Source: Chloracidobacterium sp. (GTDB lineage Bacteria > Acidobacteriota > Blastocatellia > Pyrinomonadales > Pyrinomonadaceae). Taken from it: a stretch of 64,000 nt of DNA. The stretch's first letter is position 1. Each line of letters starts with the position of its first letter. Where the stretch lies: NCBI GenBank assembly GCA_016720705.1, contig JADKKB010000001.1:310001-374000 (forward strand), written 5' to 3'. Below, in pieces: positions 8,843 to 16,623 of the stretch. The notes beneath the pieces were generated by a model. The model made no database searches, was not told the DNA's origin, and worked only from the letters and a program-made list of their open reading frames with translations. The translations under genes and the position numbers were made by a program.

Positions 8843-8985
8843 ACCGCGGAGGCGCAGAGACGCGGAGGGGAGAATGACAGTGAGGAGGGTGAGACTTCAG
8901 ATATCGACGGTTGCTCATCTCATCTAATACTTCCCGCTGCTTCTCCGTCTTCCTCTTCTTCTCTGGCCTCAGCGTCTCCGCGGTA
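8843..8985 (+). mobile_element. Small MITE-like insertion, 143 bases, TA-flanked
   Basis: TA at 8841-8842 and TA at 8984-8985 flank 141 bases that begin ACCGCGGAGGCGC and end GCGTCTCCGCGG, an imperfect terminal inverted repeat. Deleting 8843-8985 joins GGGTA to GAAACACC and restores one open terminase frame reading EERVETPPDALGRSPGEAL. It has no coding capacity of its own. TA duplication is typical of elements moved by Tc1/mariner-IS630-type transposases, which is an inference here. Confidence 0.7.
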
Positions 8986-9774
8986 GAAACACCTCCCGAC
9001 GCTCTCGGACGAAGCCCCGGCGAGGCTCTCTGGCCGGAGCGTTTCTCCGCGGAGTACTTTGAGCGTCTGCGCGAACGGGTCGGCGAACTCTCATTTGCCT
9101 CGCTCTATCAGCAAAGGCCTGTACCGGCCGAGGGCGACGTCTTCAAACGCGAGTGGTTTCGGAACATTGTCGATCAGGCACCGGCCGGCCTCAAATGGAA
9201 ACGCGGCTACGATCTGGCCATTTCCACCAAACGCACTGCCGACTACACGGCATCGTTCCGCATCGCCTTTGACGCAGAGGGCTATCTCTACATCGACGGC
9301 GGATACCGACGACGCATAGGCTTTCCGGAGCAAACGCGTTATATCTCCGAATGTATACGCAAGGAGCAAAACACCGAACACGGCATCGAAAGTGCCCTCC
9401 ACGGCCGTGCCTTTATGCAGGTGCTCCGCCGCGACGCACGCCTCAACGGACGCTCATTTCGCGGCGTCGATGCCCGCGGCGATAAACTCGAAAGGGCCGG
9501 CTCCTGGATCAGCCTCGCCGACCAAGGACGCATCCGCCTCGTCCGCGGCCACTGGATCCGTGCCTTTGTCGAAGAACTCTGTGCCTTTCCGCACGGCAAG
9601 CACGACGACCAGGTCGATGCCGTCTCAATAGCGATGTCGCTCCACGAAAACCCCTCGGGTAAACTCTTCTTCTATTCACCAAACAATCCAAACGGTGAAA
9701 TAAGACGGGCTTAACCCCGGGAATTGCGTCGGCGGCGATGGATGCGTTTGCGTGTTAAGATGACTGTGACCACT

Positions 9775-10638
9775 ATGAAGAACTTCCTACTCGAAGCCAA
9801 AAATTTTGTGCTTATCATCCTGGGCATCTTCTCAGCGGCCCTTGGTCTAAAGGGATTCCTGCTCTCAAGCCGCTTTATCGACGGCGGAGTGACCGGTATT
9901 TCGATGCTTATGTCCGACGTGACCGGTTTTCAGCTCGCACCGCTCCTGTTGGTCATTAATCTCCCGTTCATTGCGATCGGGTATCGGCAGATCGGCCGAA
10001 AGTTTGCCATCAAAAGCTCGTTGGCGATCTTTGGCCTCGCGATCGTGTTGCTGTTTGTAAACTTTCCCGATATAACGCAGGACAAATTGCTGACCGCTGT
10101 CTTTGGCGGACTATTCATCGGTGCCGGAATCGGCCTTGCGATCCGCGGCGGAGCCGTACTCGACGGCACCGAGATAGCGGCGTTACTCGTCAGTCGCAAG
10201 AGCCATCTGCTCAATGTCGGCGACGTTATCCTTATATTAAATGTTTTTATCTTTACGGCGGCCGCGTTCATTCTGAGCGTCGAGTCGGCGATGTATTCGA
10301 TCCTGACCTACGTCGCAGCATCGAAAACGATCGATTTCCTCATTCACGGCGTCGAGGAATATACGGCGATCACGATCGTCTCCTCACGGACACACGACAT
10401 CAAGCACGCGATAATGAGTCGGCTAAATCGCGGCGTGACCGTATTCATCGGTCGCGGCGGAATGGGCAGTACCGGGTTTACTGATAGCGATCAGGAAATA
10501 CTCTATTGTGTTGTGACACGGCTTGAGATCGGCAGCGTCAAGAATCTGGTCGACGACCTCGACCCTGCCGCATTTATGACCACACACGGACTGTCGGACG
10601 TCCACGGAGGCTTGATCAAGCGCCCGGTTTTGCATTGA
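9775..10638 (+). CDS. YitT-family membrane protein (DUF161-DUF2179)
   Basis: Polytopic inner-membrane protein of the YitT family. The start at 9775 is chosen because the family begins shortly before the first membrane helix; in-frame ATGs at 9760 and farther upstream exist and no ribosome site decides between them. From this start, five or so membrane helices fill residues about 8-185 with the conserved RFIDGGVTGISML after helix one, followed by a soluble C-terminal domain (about 200-285) with the DUF2179 signature RGVTVFIGRGGM. Function in the family is not established; a role in transport has been suggested. It follows the terminase remnant on the same strand. Confidence 0.85.
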   Translation: MKNFLLEAKNFVLIILGIFSAALGLKGFLLSSRFIDGGVTGISMLMSDVTGFQLAPLLLVINLPFIAIGYRQIGRKFAIKSSLAIFGLAIVLLFVNFPDITQDKLLTAVFGGLFIGAGIGLAIRGGAVLDGTEIAALLVSRKSHLLNVGDVILILNVFIFTAAAFILSVESAMYSILTYVAASKTIDFLIHGVEEYTAITIVSSRTHDIKHAIMSRLNRGVTVFIGRGGMGSTGFTDSDQEILYCVVTRLEIGSVKNLVDDLDPAAFMTTHGLSDVHGGLIKRPVLH

Positions 10639-10699
10639 AGATATCTTTGTGAAATTGTATTAATTCGTTGACGAAGCCACATTCAAAAGGAGCCAATCT

Positions 10700-11089
10700 A
10701 TGATAAGAACACTAATTGTATTTTTTATGATCGCCTCGATCCTGCTAACGGCCCAAATCCCGCTACTCGCTCAGTCGTCGACGGCTAAGCTTGAAAAGAA
10801 GGCAGCAAAGATCAAGGCCAAGATCGCGAAACTCGGAACCGGTGAAAAGGTTAAGATAAAGGTCAAACTGTACAGCGGAACCGCTCATCGGGGATATTTG
10901 AGTCAGACGACTGATGACAGCTTTGTAGTCGTTGATAAAATGGGAAACCCGAATACGGTTAAATTCACGGATGTCGATTCGGTCGGCGGCAACAACCTTT
11001 CGACCGGAGCAAAGATTTGGATCGGCGTCGGGATCGGCGCCGGAGCGGCGGTCCTGTTTCTTTGGATCTTTTTTGAAAACTACGGTTGA
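10700..11089 (+). CDS. Small secreted or membrane-anchored protein
   Basis: 129 residues, not recognised. A good AAAGGAG precedes the ATG by 10 bases. Residues 1-24 form a signal peptide (ending LLAQ); a Lys/Ala-rich helical segment (30-50) follows, then a small beta domain with VKLYSGTAHRGYLSQTTDDSF and KFTDVDSVGG that looks like an Sm-like/SH3 barrel, and a C-terminal membrane helix (about 106-126). The layout suggests a periplasmic barrel tethered by its C-terminus. It converges with the oxidoreductase gene at 11117. Confidence 0.65.
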   Translation: MIRTLIVFFMIASILLTAQIPLLAQSSTAKLEKKAAKIKAKIAKLGTGEKVKIKVKLYSGTAHRGYLSQTTDDSFVVVDKMGNPNTVKFTDVDSVGGNNLSTGAKIWIGVGIGAGAAVLFLWIFFENYG

Positions 11090-11116
11090 CGATCGAGACT
11101 CGGCAATCTGGGCGAC

Positions 11117-12292
11117 TTAGGCACCTGATCGAGTCGCCCTTGCTAACCCTTGTGTCATCTTTGAACTAAAGCTAAGGGCCGCGATCAACGATTCGGCCAA
11201 AAACGGCAAAAATGCGGCGTGTCGCAATATCGAACATATACGTAGCCGGGTATTAAATGCGGCAGCGTACGCTGAGCGATAGTCCGCCTCAAGTACTGAT
11301 AGATCGAGATCTTTGACAATATAATTTGATATTACCCCGGCGGCGATCCTGGCACTCTCCATCGCAAGGAGCATACCGCTACCGGTAAATGGATCAATGA
11401 ATGCGGCCGCGTCGCCAACGGAGATCAATCCGGATGCGGGGACTAGTTCGCCGCGTCCAAATCGCTCGATCGGCACCGCGTGCCAGGGCTTGACCACCTT
11501 AGCGTGCGACAATGCGATCGCCGCCCGTTTGTTGGAACACACAACCTCACGCATAACGCGTTCAGGGTCGCTGCCAAGCCGGCGGGCATCTGCCGCCGAT
11601 GCGATGAAGCAAAGATTATAGAGATCGTTCTCAACACGGTTACAACCGCCGTAGCCGCCGCGATAGACGTAGATCTCGCAGGTCGCTGGCAACAATCGTG
11701 CATCGCTCAGATGTGTTTTGAATGCAACTAGCTCAGCGGCCGTTTTTGTGACGTTTCGCTGGTCTAGTCTGCGTGCGAGACTTCGCGTGCGTCCGGTAGC
11801 GTCGATCGTCAAATTGGCCTTGATGTCGGATTCAATACCGCTTTTGTCGCGAAGCGTGACGCCAACGACACGCCCATCCTCGACATCAAGTCCAGAGACC
11901 GATGTTTCGCCTCGTACGTCCACACCGACTGCCTTAGCACGGCTAAACAAAATGAGATCCATTTCCGCTCGGCTCAGGCCCAGGGCGAGGGAATCGGGCA
12001 CACCGAACCAAGCACTTTCGACCGCGACGCCCTTGCCGCTTTGTGCGAAAAAGACGGTTTCCTTCAATTCCGTCCCGCCGGCGGCTTTGATGTCGGGCAA
12101 AACGCCGAGCTCGTTAAAATGGATCTGGCATTCGGGCGAGATAAATTCGCCGCAGAGCTTTTCACGCGGAAACGCTTTTTGCTCGGTCAAGATCACACTC
12201 AATCCGGCGTTTGCCAGACGGATCGCCAAACTCGATCCCGCCGGCCCGGCACCGGCGATAGCGACATCATATTGTTTTCTGTCGGTTGTCAT
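11117..12292 (-). CDS. FAD-dependent oxidoreductase, geranylgeranyl-reductase-like
   Basis: Flavoprotein of the para-hydroxybenzoate hydroxylase/geranylgeranyl reductase fold. From the ATG at 12292, four bases after the methyltransferase stop, residues 6-20 give the dinucleotide fold VAIAGAGPAGSSLA; KLCGEFISPE follows near residue 45, and GDAAAFIDPFTGSGM (about residue 275) is the second FAD-binding motif. Such enzymes reduce double bonds or hydroxylate aromatic or prenyl substrates. It is the last gene of a tight trio with a methyltransferase and a ketosynthase, the sort of set that tailors small polyketide or quinone-like lipids. The substrate cannot be told. Confidence 0.82.
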   Translation of the reverse strand: MTTDRKQYDVAIAGAGPAGSSLAIRLANAGLSVILTEQKAFPREKLCGEFISPECQIHFNELGVLPDIKAAGGTELKETVFFAQSGKGVAVESAWFGVPDSLALGLSRAEMDLILFSRAKAVGVDVRGETSVSGLDVEDGRVVGVTLRDKSGIESDIKANLTIDATGRTRSLARRLDQRNVTKTAAELVAFKTHLSDARLLPATCEIYVYRGGYGGCNRVENDLYNLCFIASAADARRLGSDPERVMREVVCSNKRAAIALSHAKVVKPWHAVPIERFGRGELVPASGLISVGDAAAFIDPFTGSGMLLAMESARIAAGVISNYIVKDLDLSVLEADYRSAYAAAFNTRLRICSILRHAAFLPFLAESLIAALSFSSKMTQGLARATRSGA

Positions 12293-12296
12293 TGAG

Positions 12297-12989
12297 CTAT
12301 TTACCGGAAAGCACCAGACGGTAAGCCGCCGAACGCTTGACGCCAATATCGGTCAACCCGGCATTCTCGGCCAACTGCCGTAATTCTGTCGGCTTAAAAC
12401 TCCGCAAGATGGAAAGGGCACCATCCTCACGAGTAAATTGCTGGAGCGTAAGGCGACTCGTCGCACGGTAGAAATAATATGCGATCGGGCTTCGGTGCAG
12501 GTCGATGATAAAGATCCGTTTTGCGGCAACACGGCTCATTTCTCGCAAGAGTTTGACAGCGTCGTTGTCGGTCAAATGGTGCAGAAATAGCGAGCAAATA
12601 ACGTAGTCAAACGCGCCATCATCGAACGGCAGATGCAGAGCATTGCATTGGAGGGCATCGATCTCGCCCCTTTGGGAACCGCGATAGATCGCCCTCGCGG
12701 CCTTGGCATTGAGTTCGGCACCGACCAGATACGACGGCCTCGACCTGAGCCATTTATGTACGGCTCGAAGCAGTTCGCCCGAACCGGCACCGACGTCGAG
12801 CACAGACACGCGTTCGCCGCCGCCGGAGCGAATGTCACGCATCAAAGATCGGCGAATCGCCCGCATTTCGCCGAACGCACGATGAATGTACTTCATCTCA
12901 ACGTGCCATCTGGCGTATTCCTCGGGCGTGTAGTCGCCGGTGTCGAGGCGTTCGAGCTCATAGCTTCGATGTTTGAATCGGCTGAACAT
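12297..12989 (-). CDS. Class I SAM-dependent methyltransferase
   Basis: Predicted methyltransferase of about 230 residues. The start at 12989 lies one base after the ketosynthase stop, arguing for translational coupling; an upstream start inside the ketosynthase gene is unlikely. Motif I VLDVGAGSGELLRAV is near residue 81, an acidic residue ends strand two at VGAELNA, and FDYVICSLFLHHL marks motif IV. The N-terminal YTPEEYARWHVEMKY helix resembles methyltransferases found beside polyketide synthase genes. It probably methylates the product of the neighbouring ketosynthase pathway; this is inferred from context. Confidence 0.82.
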   Translation of the reverse strand: MFSRFKHRSYELERLDTGDYTPEEYARWHVEMKYIHRAFGEMRAIRRSLMRDIRSGGGERVSVLDVGAGSGELLRAVHKWLRSRPSYLVGAELNAKAARAIYRGSQRGEIDALQCNALHLPFDDGAFDYVICSLFLHHLTDNDAVKLLREMSRVAAKRIFIIDLHRSPIAYYFYRATSRLTLQQFTREDGALSILRSFKPTELRQLAENAGLTDIGVKRSAAYRLVLSGK

Positions 12990-12990
12990 T

Positions 12991-14262
12991 CTATTCGGCG
13001 TACCTCTGGAGCACGATCGCACTGTTCTTTGAACCAAAGCCGATGCAATTGCACAATGCGGTATTCACCTCGGCCGTGCGGGCAGTATTTGGCACGTAGT
13101 CGAGATCGCAATCTGGGTCAGGCTCGTCAAGATTGATCGTCGGCGGTATAACGCCCGTCGTCATAGCACACAATGCGGCAGCGATACCGGCAGCACCGCT
13201 CGCACCTTGCGGATGGCCGATCTGGGATTTGGTGGCCGACATCGGCGTTCGATAAGCGTGTTCGCCAAGAGCGATCTTGACGGCGACTGTCTCGATCTTG
13301 TCGTTCAAAATGGTCGATGTGCCGTGCAGATTCACATAATCGACCTGATCAGGGGCGATACCGGCGTCACCGAGAGCCATCGTCATCGCCCTTGCGGGTT
13401 CGATGCCCGAATCGTCGAGGCGAACGCGGTGATACGCATCGCACGTCGCACCGTAACCCGTAATTTCGGCATATATTTGGGCGTTACGTTTTAAGGCAGT
13501 TTCCAGATCCTCGAGGACAAAAAGATATGAGCCTTCGGCGGCGACGATGCCCGAACGGCCGACCGAAAAGGGTCTCGATGCACGATGCGGTTCGTCGTTC
13601 CAGTCGCGGGTGACGACCGTCATCAGGTTAAAACCGGCCATTATCCCGGGCGCGATGGGAGCGTCAACTCCGCCCGCGATCATTACATCCTGACGCCCGA
13701 GGGCGATATGTTGAGCAGCGTAAAAGATAGCATCAGTGGAACTGGTACAGCCCGTCGATACGACGTGCGACAATCCCCGCAGGCCGAATGCCATCGATAT
13801 CTCCGACGACAGTCCGCCGTGCGTCGACGATGGTATCGTGTAAACACTCGCCTGAGTCTGCGGCCCGTTGAACCAATAGGAATATTGCTTTTCGGTAAAC
13901 GCAAGCCCGCCGCCGCCGGTCCCGATCTCGACGCCGATAGCACGCCGTTCGTCGAGCGCCATATCGGTTGTGTCAATGCCCGCGTCAGCCATCGCTTCGC
14001 ATGCGGCGGCGAGAGCAAGCGGAACGGTGCGGGCAACGTGCTTGCGGTCTTTCCGATTAAGTTGGGCTTCCCAATCAAAATCCTGGACCTCGCCGGCGAT
14101 CTGAACTGCCGATCCCGATGCGTCAAACGCCGAAATCCGCCGCACACCACTGACGCCGCCTTTGAGCGAAGCCCAAAACGCCTCGCGTCCGATGCCGATC
14201 GGCGTAAGACAACCGATTCCCGTGACGACAACACGGCGTGGGCGAAGAAAGTTGTTGAGCAT
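12991..14262 (-). CDS. Beta-ketoacyl-ACP synthase, FabF-like
   Basis: Condensing enzyme with the full KAS I/II set: catalytic Cys172 in STGCTSS, His313 in NLHGTST, Lys345 and His350 in SATKSQIGHPQGASG. At 423 residues it matches FabF and the ketosynthase alpha subunits of type II polyketide synthases. It would condense malonyl-ACP with an acyl primer. No acyl carrier protein, malonyl transferase or ketoreductase is nearby, and the genes downstream (methyltransferase, flavoprotein) favour a specialised lipid or polyketide over housekeeping fatty acid synthesis. First gene of a three-gene minus-strand unit, divergent from tpiA. Confidence 0.9.
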   Translation of the reverse strand: MLNNFLRPRRVVVTGIGCLTPIGIGREAFWASLKGGVSGVRRISAFDASGSAVQIAGEVQDFDWEAQLNRKDRKHVARTVPLALAAACEAMADAGIDTTDMALDERRAIGVEIGTGGGGLAFTEKQYSYWFNGPQTQASVYTIPSSTHGGLSSEISMAFGLRGLSHVVSTGCTSSTDAIFYAAQHIALGRQDVMIAGGVDAPIAPGIMAGFNLMTVVTRDWNDEPHRASRPFSVGRSGIVAAEGSYLFVLEDLETALKRNAQIYAEITGYGATCDAYHRVRLDDSGIEPARAMTMALGDAGIAPDQVDYVNLHGTSTILNDKIETVAVKIALGEHAYRTPMSATKSQIGHPQGASGAAGIAAALCAMTTGVIPPTINLDEPDPDCDLDYVPNTARTAEVNTALCNCIGFGSKNSAIVLQRYAE

Positions 14263-14359
14263 TTAGAAGAATCCCCTTGTACTGTTGTATGAGAATAGCA
14301 CGCAGCCACTATTTCGACTCGGTTTCGCTAATGACGTGAGATTTTGTTAACTTATTTGT

Positions 14360-15115
14360 ATGAGAAAGCCCGTAATCGCCGGAAATTGGAAAATGTATAA
14401 GACGCTGAGCGAGGCCGTAACAACGGCGGTCGACTTAAAACCGCTCGTCGCTAACGCAAATCACTGCGAGGTCGTCATCGCACCCGTATTTACTGCGATC
14501 AAGACCGTCGCCGATCGCCTCGAAGGTTCGAACGTCAAGGTTGCCGGCCAAAACTGTGCTACACAGAATGAGTTTGGTGCCCACACGGGCGAGATCGCAC
14601 CCGCGATGCTCAAGGATGTCGGTTGCTCACACGTGATCATTGGCCATTCCGAAAGGCGGCAGTTTTACGGCGAGACCGATAGCTCGGTCAATAAGAAAGC
14701 CAAAGCGACCATCGCCTCAGGAATGACCGCGATCGTCTGCGTCGGCGAAATGCTTGCCGACAGGGAATCGGGTAACGCCGAAAACGTGGTCAAAGGGCAA
14801 TTGGAATCGAGCCTCGACGGTTTGACAGTTGCCGATATGGAACGTATTATTATCGCTTACGAGCCTGTCTGGGCCATTGGTACGGGTAAAACCGCCACGC
14901 CCGAACAGGCTCAAGAAATGCACGGTCACATTCGCCAAACCGTTGAGAACACTCACGGAAAGGCCGTCGCAGAGGCGGTTCGAATACTCTACGGCGGTTC
15001 GGTAAAGCCGGACAATATCGCGACACTGATGTCGCAGGCAGACGTTGACGGTGCGTTGGTCGGCGGGGCAAGCCTCGAAGCGGTTAGCTTTTCGCAGATC
15101 GTGAATTACAAATAG
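14360..15115 (+). CDS. tpiA: Triosephosphate isomerase
   Basis: Glycolytic TIM-barrel enzyme interconverting dihydroxyacetone phosphate and glyceraldehyde-3-phosphate. The 251-residue protein has the catalytic residues in their usual places: Lys11 in GNWKMYK, His96 in IIGHSERR and Glu168 in AYEPVWAIGTGK; the phosphate-binding ILYGGSV and GALVGGASL loops close the barrel. It is 13 bases ahead of secG, a common bacterial pairing. Confidence 0.97.
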   Translation: MRKPVIAGNWKMYKTLSEAVTTAVDLKPLVANANHCEVVIAPVFTAIKTVADRLEGSNVKVAGQNCATQNEFGAHTGEIAPAMLKDVGCSHVIIGHSERRQFYGETDSSVNKKAKATIASGMTAIVCVGEMLADRESGNAENVVKGQLESSLDGLTVADMERIIIAYEPVWAIGTGKTATPEQAQEMHGHIRQTVENTHGKAVAEAVRILYGGSVKPDNIATLMSQADVDGALVGGASLEAVSFSQIVNYK

Positions 15116-15128
15116 GTGGGTTAATAAG

Positions 15129-15533
15129 TTGGAATACGTTCTCTACTTTATATTTTTTCTCTCGTGCATCGTGCTGATCGCCGCTGTGCTTCTGCAGCCT
15201 GGTAAGACCGATGCCGGAGCATTGTTTACGAGCAACGTTTCGAGTTCGGCCTTTAGCCCGCGAGGTACTGCGACAGTTTTGTCGAAGGTCACCATTGCGG
15301 CGGCGGTCTTGTTTATGTTGTCTGCTCTATTGCTTTCGATGCCCGCTCTGACCGGTAACGTGTCAGTTCTGTCGAGCAATCCGGACGCACCTGCAGCAAA
15401 CGCAAATCCATCGGTCGAGCCTGCTGCGAACGCTGCAGTTCCGGTCGCCGTTGACGCTAACACTGCTGCCCCGGCAACGAACACCGGAGCACCAATCGAC
15501 GTCGCTCCGGCACCCGCACCGGCTAATAAGTAG
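15129..15533 (+). CDS. secG: Preprotein translocase subunit SecG
   Basis: Small inner-membrane partner of SecYE. The start is TTG at 15129 with a GGTGGG site ahead of it. Two membrane helices (residues about 2-20 and 55-75) flank the conserved LLQPGKTDAGALF loop and the SSxFSPRGTATVLSK segment typical of SecG. The C-terminus (about 85-134) is an Ala/Pro/Asn-rich tail absent from the E. coli protein but common in other phyla. The tpiA-secG-tRNA-Leu order is a widespread arrangement. Confidence 0.92.
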   Translation: MEYVLYFIFFLSCIVLIAAVLLQPGKTDAGALFTSNVSSSAFSPRGTATVLSKVTIAAAVLFMLSALLLSMPALTGNVSVLSSNPDAPAANANPSVEPAANAAVPVAVDANTAAPATNTGAPIDVAPAPAPANK

Positions 15534-15548
15534 GTTTTTGAAAAGTTG

Positions 15549-15633
15549 GCTCAGGTGGCGTAATTGGTAGCCGCGCACGTTTGAGGGGCGTGTGGAGTAA
15601 TCCGTGGGGGTTCGAGTCCCCCCCTGAGCACCA
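15549..15633 (+). tRNA. tRNA-Leu (anticodon GAG)
   Basis: Acceptor stem GCTCAGG / CCTGAGC, D-arm with AATTGGTAG, anticodon stem CACGT/GCGTG holding loop TTGAGGG, so the anticodon is GAG at 15583-15585. The long variable arm of a class II tRNA and the T-loop TTCGAGT are present, and CCA is encoded at 15631-15633. It lies 15 bases after secG. Confidence 0.95.
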
Positions 15634-15644
15634 TTAAATTTGCA

Positions 15645-15674
15645 AAAAGACGGGAATCGACCCCGTCTTTTCTT
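15645..15674 (+). terminator. Bidirectional terminator between tRNA-Leu and argB
   Basis: AAAAGACGGG (15645-15654) pairs perfectly with CCCGTCTTTT (15662-15671) over a 7-base loop and runs into T residues on both strands. It can end the tpiA-secG-tRNA transcript and the arg operon. Confidence 0.85.
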
Positions 15675-15731
15675 GGAAAAAGATGTTGCACAGTCGCAAC
15701 ACTGTGCTATACTGAGAATGGATACTGAGGG

Positions 15732-16622
15732 TTAGTCCTTTACGACCATCGTTCCTGTTCCGGAATCGGTAAAGACCTCTGCCAATATGGCATTTCGGAC
15801 CGTACCGCTAACGATATGAGCGGAGTGAACGCCGCGTCCGACGAGATCGATCAGACTTTCGATCTTTGGAACCATTCCACCGGTCGCACGCCCGGATTCG
15901 ATCAGATGCTTGGCATCCGATGTAGTGATCTTTGACAACTTAGTATTTGGGTCTGATTCTTCGAGATATATACCGTTGACATCGGTGAGCAATATTAATT
16001 TCTCGGCACCGAGTTTGATCGCGATCTCTGATGCGATGGTGTCGGCATTGATATTAAAGACGCGGCCATCATCGTCGGCGCCCAGCGACGAAATGATCGG
16101 TAGGTAACCGCTGTCGAGGAGCGTGTTTATCAAGGAGGCATCAACCTCGACCACGTCGCCTACGTGCCCGTAATCGATCGATTCGGTCGCACCGGTTTCG
16201 CGATTGAGGACATCCCTTGGCGGACGTTTGACTGCCTTGACCACACCGCCATCGACTCCTGATAATCCCACTGCGTGGACACCTCGTCGCCTGAACTGAG
16301 CGAGGATCTCGGTATTTATCTTCCCGCGAAAGATCATTTTTGCCAGGTCGAGTGTGTCGTCATCGGTGACGCGGCGTCCCTCGATAACGGTTTGGACAAC
16401 GCCTAGCTTAAGCGCAAGTTCCGTCAACTGCTTGCCGCCGCCGTGGATTACGCAGACGCGGATGCCGACCTGATGAAGCAATGCCAACTCCTCCGCCAGT
16501 GAGGCAAGATTCTCCTTGTCCTCGGTCACCTTTCCGGAGAATTTCACGACAAAGGTCTTGCCCTGAAATTTTTGTATGTAGGGAAGCGATTCACGCAGCA
16601 GGTCTAGTGTTTCTTGGTTCAT
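15732..16622 (-). CDS. argB: Acetylglutamate kinase
   Basis: Second step of arginine synthesis: ATP-dependent phosphorylation of N-acetylglutamate. 296 residues. The amino acid kinase fold is shown by FVVKFSGKV near residue 25, VIHGGGKQL near 59, the substrate-loop GRRVTDDDTLDL, NINADTIASEIA near 190 and KLILLTDVNGI near 205. It is the last gene of the arg operon, one base after the carbamoyltransferase stop. The N-terminal extension ahead of the first strand resembles the helix found in hexameric, arginine-inhibited forms, so feedback inhibition is possible. Confidence 0.95.
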   Translation of the reverse strand: MNQETLDLLRESLPYIQKFQGKTFVVKFSGKVTEDKENLASLAEELALLHQVGIRVCVIHGGGKQLTELALKLGVVQTVIEGRRVTDDDTLDLAKMIFRGKINTEILAQFRRRGVHAVGLSGVDGGVVKAVKRPPRDVLNRETGATESIDYGHVGDVVEVDASLINTLLDSGYLPIISSLGADDDGRVFNINADTIASEIAIKLGAEKLILLTDVNGIYLEESDPNTKLSKITTSDAKHLIESGRATGGMVPKIESLIDLVGRGVHSAHIVSGTVRNAILAEVFTDSGTGTMVVKD

Positions 16623-16623
16623 A

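Larger units (their letters stand above)
7564..9714 (+). pseudogene. Phage-type terminase large subunit, broken
   Basis: A terminase large-subunit gene read in three pieces. Piece one (7564 to about 8619) has an N-terminal helical region ending near GWDGDLPLK, a long low-homology linker, the ATPase Walker A motif MPPRHGKSELV and Walker B IIIDDPVK. A one-base insertion (CC at 8620-8621) shifts the frame; piece two (about 8622-8842) continues with LRERLWNWFRDDL and ILIQTRWHEDDLAGRLL. A 143-base insertion (8843-8985) then separates it from piece three (8986-9714), which carries ALWPERF, the nuclease-domain Asp in YDLAIS and the KHDDQVDA motif. A second repeat element lies in frame at about 8321-8490. 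As a terminase it would package phage DNA; no portal, capsid or tail genes are near, so this is a lone remnant. A sequencing error could explain the one-base shift but not the insertion. Confidence 0.85.

Noticed and set aside
7564..9714. Terminase considered as the edge of a prophage
   Set aside because: No other phage structural, integrase or lysis genes lie within reach; flanking genes are ordinary chromosomal genes.
11718..12383. 221-codon plus-strand frame opposite the flavoprotein gene
   Set aside because: Antisense to clear FAD-binding coding sequence; low-complexity composition.
13585..14292. 235-codon plus-strand frame opposite the ketosynthase gene
   Set aside because: Covers the ketosynthase active-site coding region on the other strand and shows no recognisable domain.
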